A DNA stretch of 17,404 bases from an uncultured Lachnospiraceae bacterium (GTDB lineage: Bacteria; Bacillota_A; Clostridia; Lachnospirales; Lachnospiraceae). The translations under genes and the position numbers were made by a program. The notes under the pieces are model-generated. The model worked only from the letters and a program-made list of their open reading frames with translations. It was not told the DNA's origin and did no database searches. Positions 6,399-13,158 of this stretch are shown one piece after another. How positions within the stretch are numbered: position 1 is the stretch's first letter; each line of letters begins with the position of its first letter. Where the stretch lies: contig CAMWWS010000014.1 of assembly GCA_947178085.1 (NCBI GenBank), positions 1 through 17,404 on the forward strand. The letters are read 5' to 3'.

Positions 6399-9185
6399 TC
6401 AATCCTTTTTCTTTGCAAATTTGACCTTAATGGACTGTTTGACCATATTGGGAAGAACATATTTTAACTTATCCTCCGATTTTACCATTTCGGAGCAGCC
6501 CGGAAGTTCTCTGTGGAGTGAAATAGCATCAAATACGCATTTGGTCGTACAAACACCGCATCCGATACATTTATTCGGATCGACCACAGATGCCCCACAG
6601 GAAAGACAACGCGAAGTTTCCGCCTTGACCTGTTCTTCCGTTAAAGTATGGGACATGTCACGGAAGGAACGAAGCTGCGCTTCTTCAGCCTTCTCCGGTC
6701 TTTGTCTGTCCGTATTATCGTAGTTTGCGATGAAGATATCTTCTTTATCAAGCTCTATGAAATCTCTTCTGTTTCTTCCTATAGTCAACGTACAATGCTC
6801 ATGCACGAATCTGTGCAGGGAAATAGCGCCTTCCCGTCCTGCCGCAATCGCATCTATGGCAAACTTCGGTCCGGTGTAAACGTCGCCGCCCACGAAAATA
6901 TCCGGCTCCGCTGTCTGGTATGTCAGCTTATCGGCAATAGCTCCGCCATTCGGACGAAGTTCAACCTTCGTTCCTTTCAAAAGATCACCCCAATTAATTC
7001 CCTGACCAACACTGAAAATAACATTTGCACAGGAAACTGTCATTGTATCGTTTTCGTCATAAAGCGGTGCAAACCTGTGATTCTCATCATACACACGAGT
7101 GCACTTCTTAAATATAACACCCGTTACTTTTCCATTTTCCGTCAGGATTTCTTTCGGACCCCAACCATTATTAATGGAAATCTTCTCTTCCGACGCTTCC
7201 AGGATTTCTTCTCTGCTTGCCGGCATTTCATCCCTGCTCTCTAAGCAGAACATCGAAACCTTGCCCTGTCCGCAGCGGCCTGCGGTTCTTGCCGCATCAA
7301 TGGCAACGTTACCGCCGCCGATTACGACTACATCTCCGCCCAGTGCAAATGCTTCCTTGCTTCCGGCCTCACGTAAAAACTCTACCGCCGTATAAGCGCC
7401 TTCCGCATCCTCTCCGGGAATACCGGGTTTCCTGCCGCTCTGGCAGCCGATTGCAATATAGAATCCTTTGTATCCTTCCTTACGAAGCTGATCAATGGTA
7501 ATATCTTTGCCGACTTCAACGCCATATTTGATTTCAACTCCCATGGCAGTAATTACATCTACCTCAGCCTGAATCAGATCTTTTTCCAATTTGTAGGAAG
7601 GCACGCCATAAGTCAGCATACCGCCCGGTTTTTCATTCCTTTCAAAAATCGTCGGCTTATATCCTTTATCCGCCAGATAATAAGCACAGGAAAGACCTGC
7701 CGGTCCGGCACCGATGATTGCTATTTTTTCATCAAAATGACCTTTTAATGAAGGTACCGTAGGCTTCGGAATGTATCGTGTCTCAGCATTCAAATCCTGT
7801 TCCGCTACAAAACGCTTAACTGCGTCAATTGCAACTGCCTCATCTATTGTAGCACGCGTACATGCATCCTCACACCGTCTGTTGCAGATACGTCCGCAAA
7901 TAGCCGGCAGCGGATTGTCCTTTTTAATAAGCGCCAATGCATCCTGATAACGTCCTTCTTTGGCAAGCTGTAAGTAACCCTGTATGGCAATATGTGCTGG
8001 ACAGGCTGTTTTACAAGGTGCCGTACCGGTATCATAACAGTTGATTCTGTTGACATCCCGGTAATTATGCGTCCACATATGCTCTCCCCATTTTTGCTCC
8101 TGCGGAAGAGGCATCTTTGGATAAGTAACCTCGCTTCCATCCTTTTTGCAAAGTTTCTGTCCCAATTTCACCGCACCGGCAGGACAGTTTTCCACACATT
8201 TGCCGCAGGCTACGCATTTTGCTTTATCCACTTTGGCTATGTACGCGGAACGTGACATATTCGGCGTATTGAAAAGCTGCGAAGTACGAAGAGCATAACA
8301 TACATTCACATTACAGTTACAGATGGCAAAAATCTTGTTGGCGCCGTCAATATTGGTGATCTGATGTACAAACCCGTTATCTTCCGCCTGTTTAAAAATA
8401 GCCAGCGCTTCTTCTCTTGTGATATAGTGTCCGTCTTTCTGTGTTTCTACTACATAATCCGCCATATCGCCTACCGCAACGCACCAGCCTTCCGGATCGT
8501 CCCCGCATCCCTCATCATGCGTCAGTCTGGAACGACGGCAGGAACAGGGACTTGCAGCATATTTTCCTTCATATTTGGTCAGCCAATAGGAAATATGCTC
8601 CAGATCAATGGACTCGCTTTCCATTTCAATCGCTTTTTCTACCGGAATGACATGCATGCCGATTCCGTTTCCGCCTTCTCCGACAAACGGTGTAACATGC
8701 TCTAAGGGCAGTCTGGACATATGTTCAAAAAACAGACCGACCTCCGGTTTCTCGGCTATAATGGAACTGTTCATATTGAAAAACTCCGCTGAGCCCGGCA
8801 CGTACATAGGCAGTACATACTGCTTTTCATGTGCAGGATTTTCCCAGTTGTATTCGAGAATACCCTTTCTGGACATCTCCTTCAGCTTCGGCTCCAGTTC
8901 TTTTTCCGGAATGCCGGTTATTTTCACCATTTCCGGCAGGGTTTTCGGTTTTCTTACCCCCATCTTTAAAGCAATCTCTGCTTCCTCATCGGTAACTACC
9001 GCGGCTAATCCCCAATATTCCGGATCATCCTGTGTGATCTTTTTTATCCCCAGCTTCTGCGGAATCCTGTCGGTTATCATCTTACCGAGTTTTACAATAC
9101 TCTCCCTGACAGGTTCATTGTGATCCGCCTTATGTTCGGGATAAACATAATCAGGATACAGTTCTTTGTCTAACGTTTTTCCCAT
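6399..9185 (-). CDS. Large multi-cluster Fe-S/FAD pyridine-nucleotide oxidoreductase
   Basis: A 928-residue protein. Residues about 55-115 look like a winged-helix-type domain. Residues 205-300 carry clustered cysteines: PCSCRRSR (C214, C216), C227, C235 and CNCNVNVC (C289, C291, C296). A ferredoxin motif follows (C324, C327, C330, C334). Residues 383-442 are a GltD/DPYD-like helical Fe-S domain (C383, C391, C395, C430, C434, C438, C442). The GltD-like FAD module starts at GAGPAG (492-497), has a second NAD(P) site GGGNVA (623-628) and an FAD motif GGDVYTGPKFAIDAI (766-780). A C-terminal ferredoxin-like domain ends it (C860, C863, C873, C876, C879, C883). It is probably a cytoplasmic electron-transfer enzyme linking NAD(P)H to ferredoxin or an unknown acceptor. 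The start is an ATG after GGGAGG, 34 nt from HypB. It lies between hypB and hypA; the true substrate is unknown. Confidence 0.88.
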   Translation of the reverse strand: MGKTLDKELYPDYVYPEHKADHNEPVRESIVKLGKMITDRIPQKLGIKKITQDDPEYWGLAAVVTDEEAEIALKMGVRKPKTLPEMVKITGIPEKELEPKLKEMSRKGILEYNWENPAHEKQYVLPMYVPGSAEFFNMNSSIIAEKPEVGLFFEHMSRLPLEHVTPFVGEGGNGIGMHVIPVEKAIEMESESIDLEHISYWLTKYEGKYAASPCSCRRSRLTHDEGCGDDPEGWCVAVGDMADYVVETQKDGHYITREEALAIFKQAEDNGFVHQITNIDGANKIFAICNCNVNVCYALRTSQLFNTPNMSRSAYIAKVDKAKCVACGKCVENCPAGAVKLGQKLCKKDGSEVTYPKMPLPQEQKWGEHMWTHNYRDVNRINCYDTGTAPCKTACPAHIAIQGYLQLAKEGRYQDALALIKKDNPLPAICGRICNRRCEDACTRATIDEAVAIDAVKRFVAEQDLNAETRYIPKPTVPSLKGHFDEKIAIIGAGPAGLSCAYYLADKGYKPTIFERNEKPGGMLTYGVPSYKLEKDLIQAEVDVITAMGVEIKYGVEVGKDITIDQLRKEGYKGFYIAIGCQSGRKPGIPGEDAEGAYTAVEFLREAGSKEAFALGGDVVVIGGGNVAIDAARTAGRCGQGKVSMFCLESRDEMPASREEILEASEEKISINNGWGPKEILTENGKVTGVIFKKCTRVYDENHRFAPLYDENDTMTVSCANVIFSVGQGINWGDLLKGTKVELRPNGGAIADKLTYQTAEPDIFVGGDVYTGPKFAIDAIAAGREGAISLHRFVHEHCTLTIGRNRRDFIELDKEDIFIANYDNTDRQRPEKAEEAQLRSFRDMSHTLTEEQVKAETSRCLSCGASVVDPNKCIGCGVCTTKCVFDAISLHRELPGCSEMVKSEDKLKYVLPNMVKQSIKVKFAKKKD

Positions 9186-9219
9186 ATTTTCCTCCCTCTG
9201 TTTGTATATTCTATTTATA

Positions 9220-9891
9220 TTATGTTTCTTTCCAGTTTACTACTTCATCTGACAGCCATTTCGCCCACTCTTCTATTCCTTCTCCGGTCTTAGCACAGAT
9301 TGGAATGACCTTTGCCTTGGGATTGCGCATGTGTATATATTCCCTGCACTTATCCATATCAAAGTCAAAGTATGGCATGACGTCGATTTTATTGATAAGC
9401 ACCACATCGCAGATAGAAAACATCAGCGGGTATTTTAACGGCTTGTCGTCTCCTTCCGGTACGGATAGGATCATGGCATTTTTAGAAGCTCCCGTATCAA
9501 ATTCCGCCGGACAGACCAGATTTCCTACGTTTTCCAGAATAGCCAGTTCCACGTCGTTCGTGTCTAATCCTTCAAGCCCCTGTCTGGTCATCTCTGCATC
9601 CAAATGACACATTCCACCCGTATGAAGTTGGATAACCTTTGCTCCCGAGAGGGCAATTGTCTTAGCATCTACATCCGAGTCAATATCCGCCTCCATAACG
9701 CCAATCTTTATTTTCCCCTTCAGTGCATCAATGGTACGCATCAATGTAGTTGTCTTTCCGGAACCGGGGGAAGACATTAGGTTTAATAGAAACACGCCTT
9801 TTCCCTTAAGTTCCTGACGCAGCTTATCCGCCTGCATATCATTGTCTGCAAAAACACTCTGCTTGATTTCTAAAACTCTCACTTCTTTCAT
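9220..9891 (-). CDS. hypB: HypB-type nickel-insertion GTPase
   Basis: A 223-residue SIMIBI-class GTPase. Motifs: P-loop SSPGSGKTT (40-48), MEADIDSDVDA (66-76), the metal-binding pair in TGGMCHLDA (C95, H96) at the dimer interface, ENVGNLVCPAEFD (120-132) with C127, NKID (167-170) and CAKTGEG (199-205). It lacks the N-terminal CxxCGC high-affinity nickel motif and the His-rich tract of some HypB proteins, so it is the short form found in many bacteria. GTP hydrolysis drives nickel transfer with HypA. It is the first gene of the four-gene operon, behind a good sigma-A promoter. The start is an ATG with AGGAG 7 nt upstream. Confidence 0.93.
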   Translation of the reverse strand: MKEVRVLEIKQSVFADNDMQADKLRQELKGKGVFLLNLMSSPGSGKTTTLMRTIDALKGKIKIGVMEADIDSDVDAKTIALSGAKVIQLHTGGMCHLDAEMTRQGLEGLDTNDVELAILENVGNLVCPAEFDTGASKNAMILSVPEGDDKPLKYPLMFSICDVVLINKIDVMPYFDFDMDKCREYIHMRNPKAKVIPICAKTGEGIEEWAKWLSDEVVNWKET

Positions 9892-9943
9892 GGCATTCTC
9901 CTGTCAAATCAACATTTTTTGCGGTTTTATACTCTCTAAAATT

Positions 9944-9971
9944 ATTGTAACATGACCGCGCAAATTGTCAA
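9944..9971 (-). promoter_or_regulatory. Sigma-A promoter of the hypB-led operon
   Basis: On the minus strand a perfect TTGACA (9966-9971) and TACAAT (9944-9949) are separated by 16 bp, 53 nt upstream of the hypB start codon. It points away from the promoter region of the ABC transporter, whose conserved block begins at 9985, so the two divergent promoters lie almost back to back. Confidence 0.75.
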
Positions 9972-9984
9972 TTCCCTATAGCTA

Positions 9985-10026
9985 TTCAATACACTGGCTT
10001 TATCTGACCATTAATGGTACAATATT
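9985..10026 (+). promoter_or_regulatory. Promoter of the ABC transporter with shared 20-bp block
   Basis: A 20-bp block beginning TTCAATACACTGG and ending TTTATC (9985-10004) is followed after 13 bp by TACAATATT (10018-10026), whose first six bases are a good -10. The same block, spacer length and -10 recur at 12695-12736. There is no normal -35 at 17 bp (GGCTTT), so activator dependence, or a 19-bp-spaced MerR-type promoter, is possible. Confidence 0.6.
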
Positions 10027-10064
10027 CATAAAAAATGAGGCATTTAACTGGAGGTGAATTCATA

Positions 10065-10118
10065 GTGTGAAAAATAAATTTTTCACACGCAAATTTGTGC
10101 TTGAGGGCACAAATTCGC
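10065..10118 (+). repeat. Tandem hairpins at the start of the ABC transporter leader
   Basis: The first hairpin (10065-10088) has arms GTGTGAAAAAT and ATTTTTCACAC, an 11-bp perfect match with almost no loop. The second (10089-10118) has arms GCAAATTTGTGC and GCACAAATTCGC around TTGAGG, 12 bp with one mismatch. They directly follow a GGAGG site (10050-10054) and cover the GTG of a short leader ORF. No T-tract follows, so they are not ordinary terminators. Confidence 0.7.
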
Positions 10119-10165
10119 AAGTTAAGAAAGGAGCATGGTTTTTTTATGAAATATATCCGAGATAA
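10067..10165 (+). CDS. Possible 32-residue leader ORF
   Basis: A GTG-initiated ORF 12 nt after GGAGG encodes a basic 32-residue peptide starting MKNKFFTRKF and ending FFYEIYPR. The spacing is long, and the ORF runs through both tandem hairpins, so the coding assignment is uncertain. It ends inside the second leader ORF, in another frame. It may be a regulatory leader whose translation opens the hairpins. No homologue is recognised. Confidence 0.3.
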   Translation: MKNKFFTRKFVLEGTNSQVKKGAWFFYEIYPR

Positions 10166-10187
10166 CTACTCAGTACAGTTGATATAA
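10146..10187 (+). CDS. Possible 13-residue leader peptide MKYIRDNYSVQLI
   Basis: An ATG at 10146 lies 12 nt after AAAGGAG and opens a 13-codon ORF ending in TAA. Codons 9-12 lie on the 5' arm (10170-10181) of the large hairpin upstream of the transporter. Ribosome position on this ORF would therefore decide which arm pairs, the hallmark of leader-peptide attenuation. Its reality depends on the RNA model. Confidence 0.45.
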   Translation: MKYIRDNYSVQLI

Positions 10188-10283
10188 ACTGTTAGCAGAT
10201 TGTGCTGAGGATAAATAAACTTGCTGACAGTCACAACTGTACTGATTCTATGGGAATATTAACATTAGAAAAGGAGTACAGTT
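10170..10283 (+). promoter_or_regulatory. Candidate translational attenuator of the ABC transporter
   Basis: TCAGTACAGTTG (10170-10181) pairs perfectly with CAACTGTACTGA (10234-10245). Nested inside, ACTGTTAGCA (10188-10197) pairs with TGCTGACAGT (10222-10231) with one G-U. The nine bases AGTACAGTT of the first arm occur again at 10275-10283, overlapping the transporter's GGAG ribosome binding site, so 10235-10243 can pair either with the first arm or with the ribosome binding site. These are mutually exclusive ON and OFF folds. No intrinsic terminator is present, so control would be at translation. The pairing is seen in sequence; the mechanism is inferred. Confidence 0.6.
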
Positions 10284-12041
10284 ATGCGCTATATGAAAGA
10301 AATCTTAAAAAATAACAGAAATTGGGTTATTGTATATCTGGTAATAGGATTATTCAATGCATTTATGTCGAATTATAAGGCGGACTGTTTTCAAAAGATT
10401 GTAGATGGATTGACAGATAGGACAATAATGGTTTACGGAATCCTGTTTTACGGTGTTGTTCTTATTGTAAATTATGTAATGAACTATTTGGATGAGTACC
10501 CGTCAGCCAGACTTGAAAATGAGATTTATCTGGATTTTAAATTACTTGCATTACAGAAAATAGGCAGAATGGACTATTCTGAATACCAAAAGCTGGGAAC
10601 AGGTAAATTAGTGCAGCAGATTGAAAATGGCGCTAATGCAGGAAAAGGCGTTCTTTATGACTTTTGGTTCTGTGTTGTCAGGAGTTTGATTCCGACAATC
10701 CTGTTCAGTTTATATTTTATTTGGAAAATAGACAGAAATATAACTTATTTTCTTATGGCAGGATATATCATTGTATTTATAGTAACTAACATATTGCTTA
10801 AGGGATTATACCGGATAAAGGAAAAAATATTAACCAATGAAGAGGAACTAAACCATTTTCTAGTGCGTGGTTTCATGGAAATGCCTGTCTTTCGCATGAA
10901 AAACCAATTCTCAAATGAGGTAAAAAAGGCATCAAAAGCCAAACGAATCATCGTATCGTCAAAAGTAAAAATGACCATGATACATGAAGCATTTTTCACT
11001 ATTTTTGCATTGTTAGTCGCATGCCTGGATATTGGGATTCTGGTCTATTCCTGGAAAAACAGCCATTTGTCTGTTGGTTCTGTAGTAGCATTAATTACGT
11101 TGATCGATAATGCATATACCCCAATTGCAATTTTTAATGTCATTTATGTTCAGTACAAATTGAACAAAACAGCGTGGCTGCGATTTACGGAGCTGTTAGA
11201 TTTAAAAGAGGATATGCAGCTTAAAGAAGGCGTTACTTTTGATACACTCTTAGATAAGATTAGTGTTAAGAACTTGACATTTTACTATGAAAAATCGTCG
11301 CCGGACAGTGAAACTTCCTATAAGAATGAAAAAATATCCGGTGAAAAATTTTCTGACGAAAATAGAAAAGTGCTTAATTCTGTCAGCCTGACTATCAGAA
11401 ATGGCGAAAAAATAGCGTTTGTCGGTGAATCAGGTTCCGGAAAATCGACATTGGTAAAAATATTAATAGGATTACTCAAGTACGATGAAGGTGATATCCT
11501 ATTTGATGATAAACCGTTAAAAAGATTCTCGCTGGAATCACTGTATGAAAAAGTATCCTATTTATCGCAGGATGCACCCGTATTTGATGGCACAATCAGA
11601 GAAAACCTGGTATTTGACAAAGAAGTTTCGGATATCGATATTCATGAGAGCCTTAAAGCCGCCCAGCTGCTGCCAATGCTTTCGTCATTGGATAACGGAG
11701 TGGATACAAGAATCGGTGAGAAGGGAACCTGCTTATCCGGTGGAGAAAAACAGCGGCTGGCATTAGCCAGGCTGTGGTTTGATCATTCTGAGATAGTTGT
11801 TTTAGATGAAGCAACATCAGCATTGGATAATGTGACGGAAAGCATCGTCATGAAAAATGTTTTAGAACAGGTGCATAATGCCACAGTAATCGCCATTGCC
11901 CATCGTTTATCTTCAATCGTCGGATTTGACCGAATCATAGTATTCAGGAACGGAAAAATCGTCGGTAATGGAACTTTTGAGGAATTACTGGTAAATAACA
12001 GCTATTTTATGGAATTGTACAGAAAAGAACAGGAGAAATAG
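10284..12041 (+). CDS. ABC half-transporter, exporter type (permease fused to ATPase)
   Basis: A 585-residue protein with an N-terminal six-helix ABC exporter domain (about 1-300) and a C-terminal nucleotide-binding domain. Motifs: Walker A GESGSGKST (381-389), Q-loop Q429 in LSQD, signature LSGGEKQR (484-491), Walker B with IVVLDEATSALD (504-515) and switch histidine H540. All catalytic residues are intact. A hydrophilic insertion rich in S, E, K and D (about 336-362) lies just before the ATPase core strand. It probably works as a homodimer exporting a drug, lipid or peptide; the substrate is unknown. No peptidase C39 domain or bacteriocin-like gene is nearby. It is the only gene on this transcript and ends at a strong hairpin. 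GGAG lies 7 nt before the ATG, within the regulatory repeat, so translation initiation is a likely control point. Confidence 0.93.
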   Translation: MRYMKEILKNNRNWVIVYLVIGLFNAFMSNYKADCFQKIVDGLTDRTIMVYGILFYGVVLIVNYVMNYLDEYPSARLENEIYLDFKLLALQKIGRMDYSEYQKLGTGKLVQQIENGANAGKGVLYDFWFCVVRSLIPTILFSLYFIWKIDRNITYFLMAGYIIVFIVTNILLKGLYRIKEKILTNEEELNHFLVRGFMEMPVFRMKNQFSNEVKKASKAKRIIVSSKVKMTMIHEAFFTIFALLVACLDIGILVYSWKNSHLSVGSVVALITLIDNAYTPIAIFNVIYVQYKLNKTAWLRFTELLDLKEDMQLKEGVTFDTLLDKISVKNLTFYYEKSSPDSETSYKNEKISGEKFSDENRKVLNSVSLTIRNGEKIAFVGESGSGKSTLVKILIGLLKYDEGDILFDDKPLKRFSLESLYEKVSYLSQDAPVFDGTIRENLVFDKEVSDIDIHESLKAAQLLPMLSSLDNGVDTRIGEKGTCLSGGEKQRLALARLWFDHSEIVVLDEATSALDNVTESIVMKNVLEQVHNATVIAIAHRLSSIVGFDRIIVFRNGKIVGNGTFEELLVNNSYFMELYRKEQEK

Positions 12042-12043
12042 AT

Positions 12044-12092
12044 TTTTCCCCTGTTTTACCTTCATAGTCACAGAGGGTAAAACAGGGGAAAA
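12044..12092. terminator. Bidirectional hairpin between convergent genes
   Basis: TTTTCCCCTGTTTTACC (12044-12060) pairs perfectly over 17 bp with 12076-12092, around a 15-nt loop. It sits 2 nt past the ABC transporter stop and 13 nt past the DHFR stop on the opposite strand. The stem base is A/T-rich on both sides, allowing weak U-tracts either way. Confidence 0.8.
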
Positions 12093-12105
12093 TTATTTGA
12101 ATTAA

Positions 12106-12579
12106 TTATTTTTTCCGGGTATAAATCGTTCTTGTATATTTGATGTCCTCACCACCGGTTTCTCCAACGGTCATATCGAAATCGCTTTTATCAAATTCGG
12201 GAAAGAATACATCTCCATCTTCTACTTCCATATCAATTTCAGTGATATACATTTTGTCCACCATAGGCATCGCTTCCTTAAACAAGCCATAACCTCCGGA
12301 CACATAAACATCAGCATCTCCTGCTGCTTCAATTGCTTCCTTAAGCGATTTTACTGTCAACAGGTTTTCCCCTGTATAATCAGCGCTGCCGGAAACAACA
12401 ATATTCATTCTGTTTGGAAGAGGATGTCCGATTTCTTCATAAGATTTCCGTCCCATAATAACGACATTACCGGTTGTGAGTTCCTTAAACTGCTTCTGTT
12501 CTCCTTTGATTTTCCAGGGAATCTGACCATTCTTCCCAATAACATTATTCTTTGAACGCGCGACAATTAATCCTATCAT
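12106..12579 (-). CDS. Dihydrofolate reductase, DfrA-like active-site signature
   Basis: A 157-residue DHFR, a normal length for the family. It reduces dihydrofolate to tetrahydrofolate with NADPH. Visible motifs are VIGKNGQIPW (13-22), the acidic active-site residue E27 in KGEQKQF, NADPH loop MGRKSYEEIG (42-51), PLPNR (53-57, with the folate-binding Arg) and VSGGYGLF (93-100). The IPW...GEQ...F arrangement with Glu at the catalytic position resembles integron-type DfrA1/DfrA12 trimethoprim-resistant enzymes, as recalled from memory, more than the LPW...D form of many housekeeping enzymes. It is monocistronic, with no thymidylate synthase beside it. The ribosome binding site is distant (AAAGGA about 13 nt from ATG). 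It could be the chromosomal folA. Confidence 0.9.
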   Translation of the reverse strand: MIGLIVARSKNNVIGKNGQIPWKIKGEQKQFKELTTGNVVIMGRKSYEEIGHPLPNRMNIVVSGSADYTGENLLTVKSLKEAIEAAGDADVYVSGGYGLFKEAMPMVDKMYITEIDMEVEDGDVFFPEFDKSDFDMTVGETGGEDIKYTRTIYTRKK

Positions 12580-12694
12580 CTTTTTAGTTCAGTCCTTTCG
12601 TAAAATACAATCCTTAACTTTCTAATCTGCTTTATTATATCATAAGCTCTGGCAGTCAAGCCTGAGCTTATTTTACCATAATTATTTCTTTCAT

Positions 12695-12736
12695 TTCAAT
12701 ACACTGGCTTTATCCGGATATAAATGTTACAATATT
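12695..12736 (+). promoter_or_regulatory. Promoter of the flavin-protein operon with shared 20-bp block
   Basis: The 20-bp block at 12695-12714 is identical to the one at 9985-10004 and is again followed after 13 bp by TACAATATT (12728-12736). Spacer sequences differ, including a TATCCGGATA palindrome here that is absent from the other copy. That argues that the block and the -10 are what selection keeps. AGGAGG starts only 9 nt after TACAATATT ends, so the 5' untranslated region is very short. Confidence 0.6.
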
Positions 12737-12755
12737 AAAAAAAGGAGGCTTTACT

Positions 12756-13148
12756 ATGCAAGAAGTTTATGATTTTTTAAAAAGCTGCGGTACTTATTAT
12801 CTGGCGACGACAGAAGGTGAACAACCAAGAGTCCGACCTTTCGGAACGATTGATTTGTTTGAGGAAAAGCTTTATATCCAGACAGGCAAATCCAAGGATG
12901 TGTCTAAACAGATCTCCAAAAATCCAAAAGTTGAAATATGCGCATTTGCAGATGGAAAATGGCTGCGTATCGCGTGCTCTCTTGTAAGGGATGACCGCAT
13001 AGAAGCAAAAGAACATATGCTTGATGCCTATCCGAATTTAAAAGGAATGTATTCCGCTACGGATGATAATACGGAAGTTCTGTATATGAAAGATGCTGTC
13101 GCTACTTTCTCTTCTTTTACGGAACCTCCTAAAACCGTTCAGTTTTGA
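12756..13148 (+). CDS. Pyridoxamine 5'-phosphate oxidase-like flavin split-barrel protein
   Basis: A 130-residue small split-barrel protein. The N-terminal pattern, with YYLATTEGEQPRVRPFGTID (15-34) and then KLYIQTGKSKDVSKQISKNPKVEIC, is typical of the PNPOx-like/general-stress-protein family that binds FMN or F420-like cofactors. It lacks the full length of true PdxH, so it is more likely a flavin-dependent reductase or a flavin- or haem-binding accessory protein. The start is an ATG after AGGAGG. The next gene begins 10 nt after its stop, so they form an operon. Its promoter carries the block shared with the ABC transporter, suggesting a common inducer (inference). Confidence 0.85.
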   Translation: MQEVYDFLKSCGTYYLATTEGEQPRVRPFGTIDLFEEKLYIQTGKSKDVSKQISKNPKVEICAFADGKWLRIACSLVRDDRIEAKEHMLDAYPNLKGMYSATDDNTEVLYMKDAVATFSSFTEPPKTVQF

Positions 13149-13158
13149 TGGAGTTTTT

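Noticed and set aside
6391..6402. Longer HypA beginning at an upstream TTG
   Set aside because: It would place four residues before the Met-His that binds nickel in HypA, and the GAGG ribosome binding site fits the ATG at 6390.
8608..9123. 171-codon plus-strand open frame antisense to the oxidoreductase
   Set aside because: It lies wholly inside the clearly coding minus-strand gene, has serine-rich shadow composition, no ribosome binding site and no recognisable motif. The same holds for 6648-7244 and 8364-8705.
12630..12660. TTGACT and TATAAT on the minus strand upstream of the DHFR
   Set aside because: The spacing is only 14 bp, outside the usual range, so it was not listed as a promoter although some promoter must lie in this gap.
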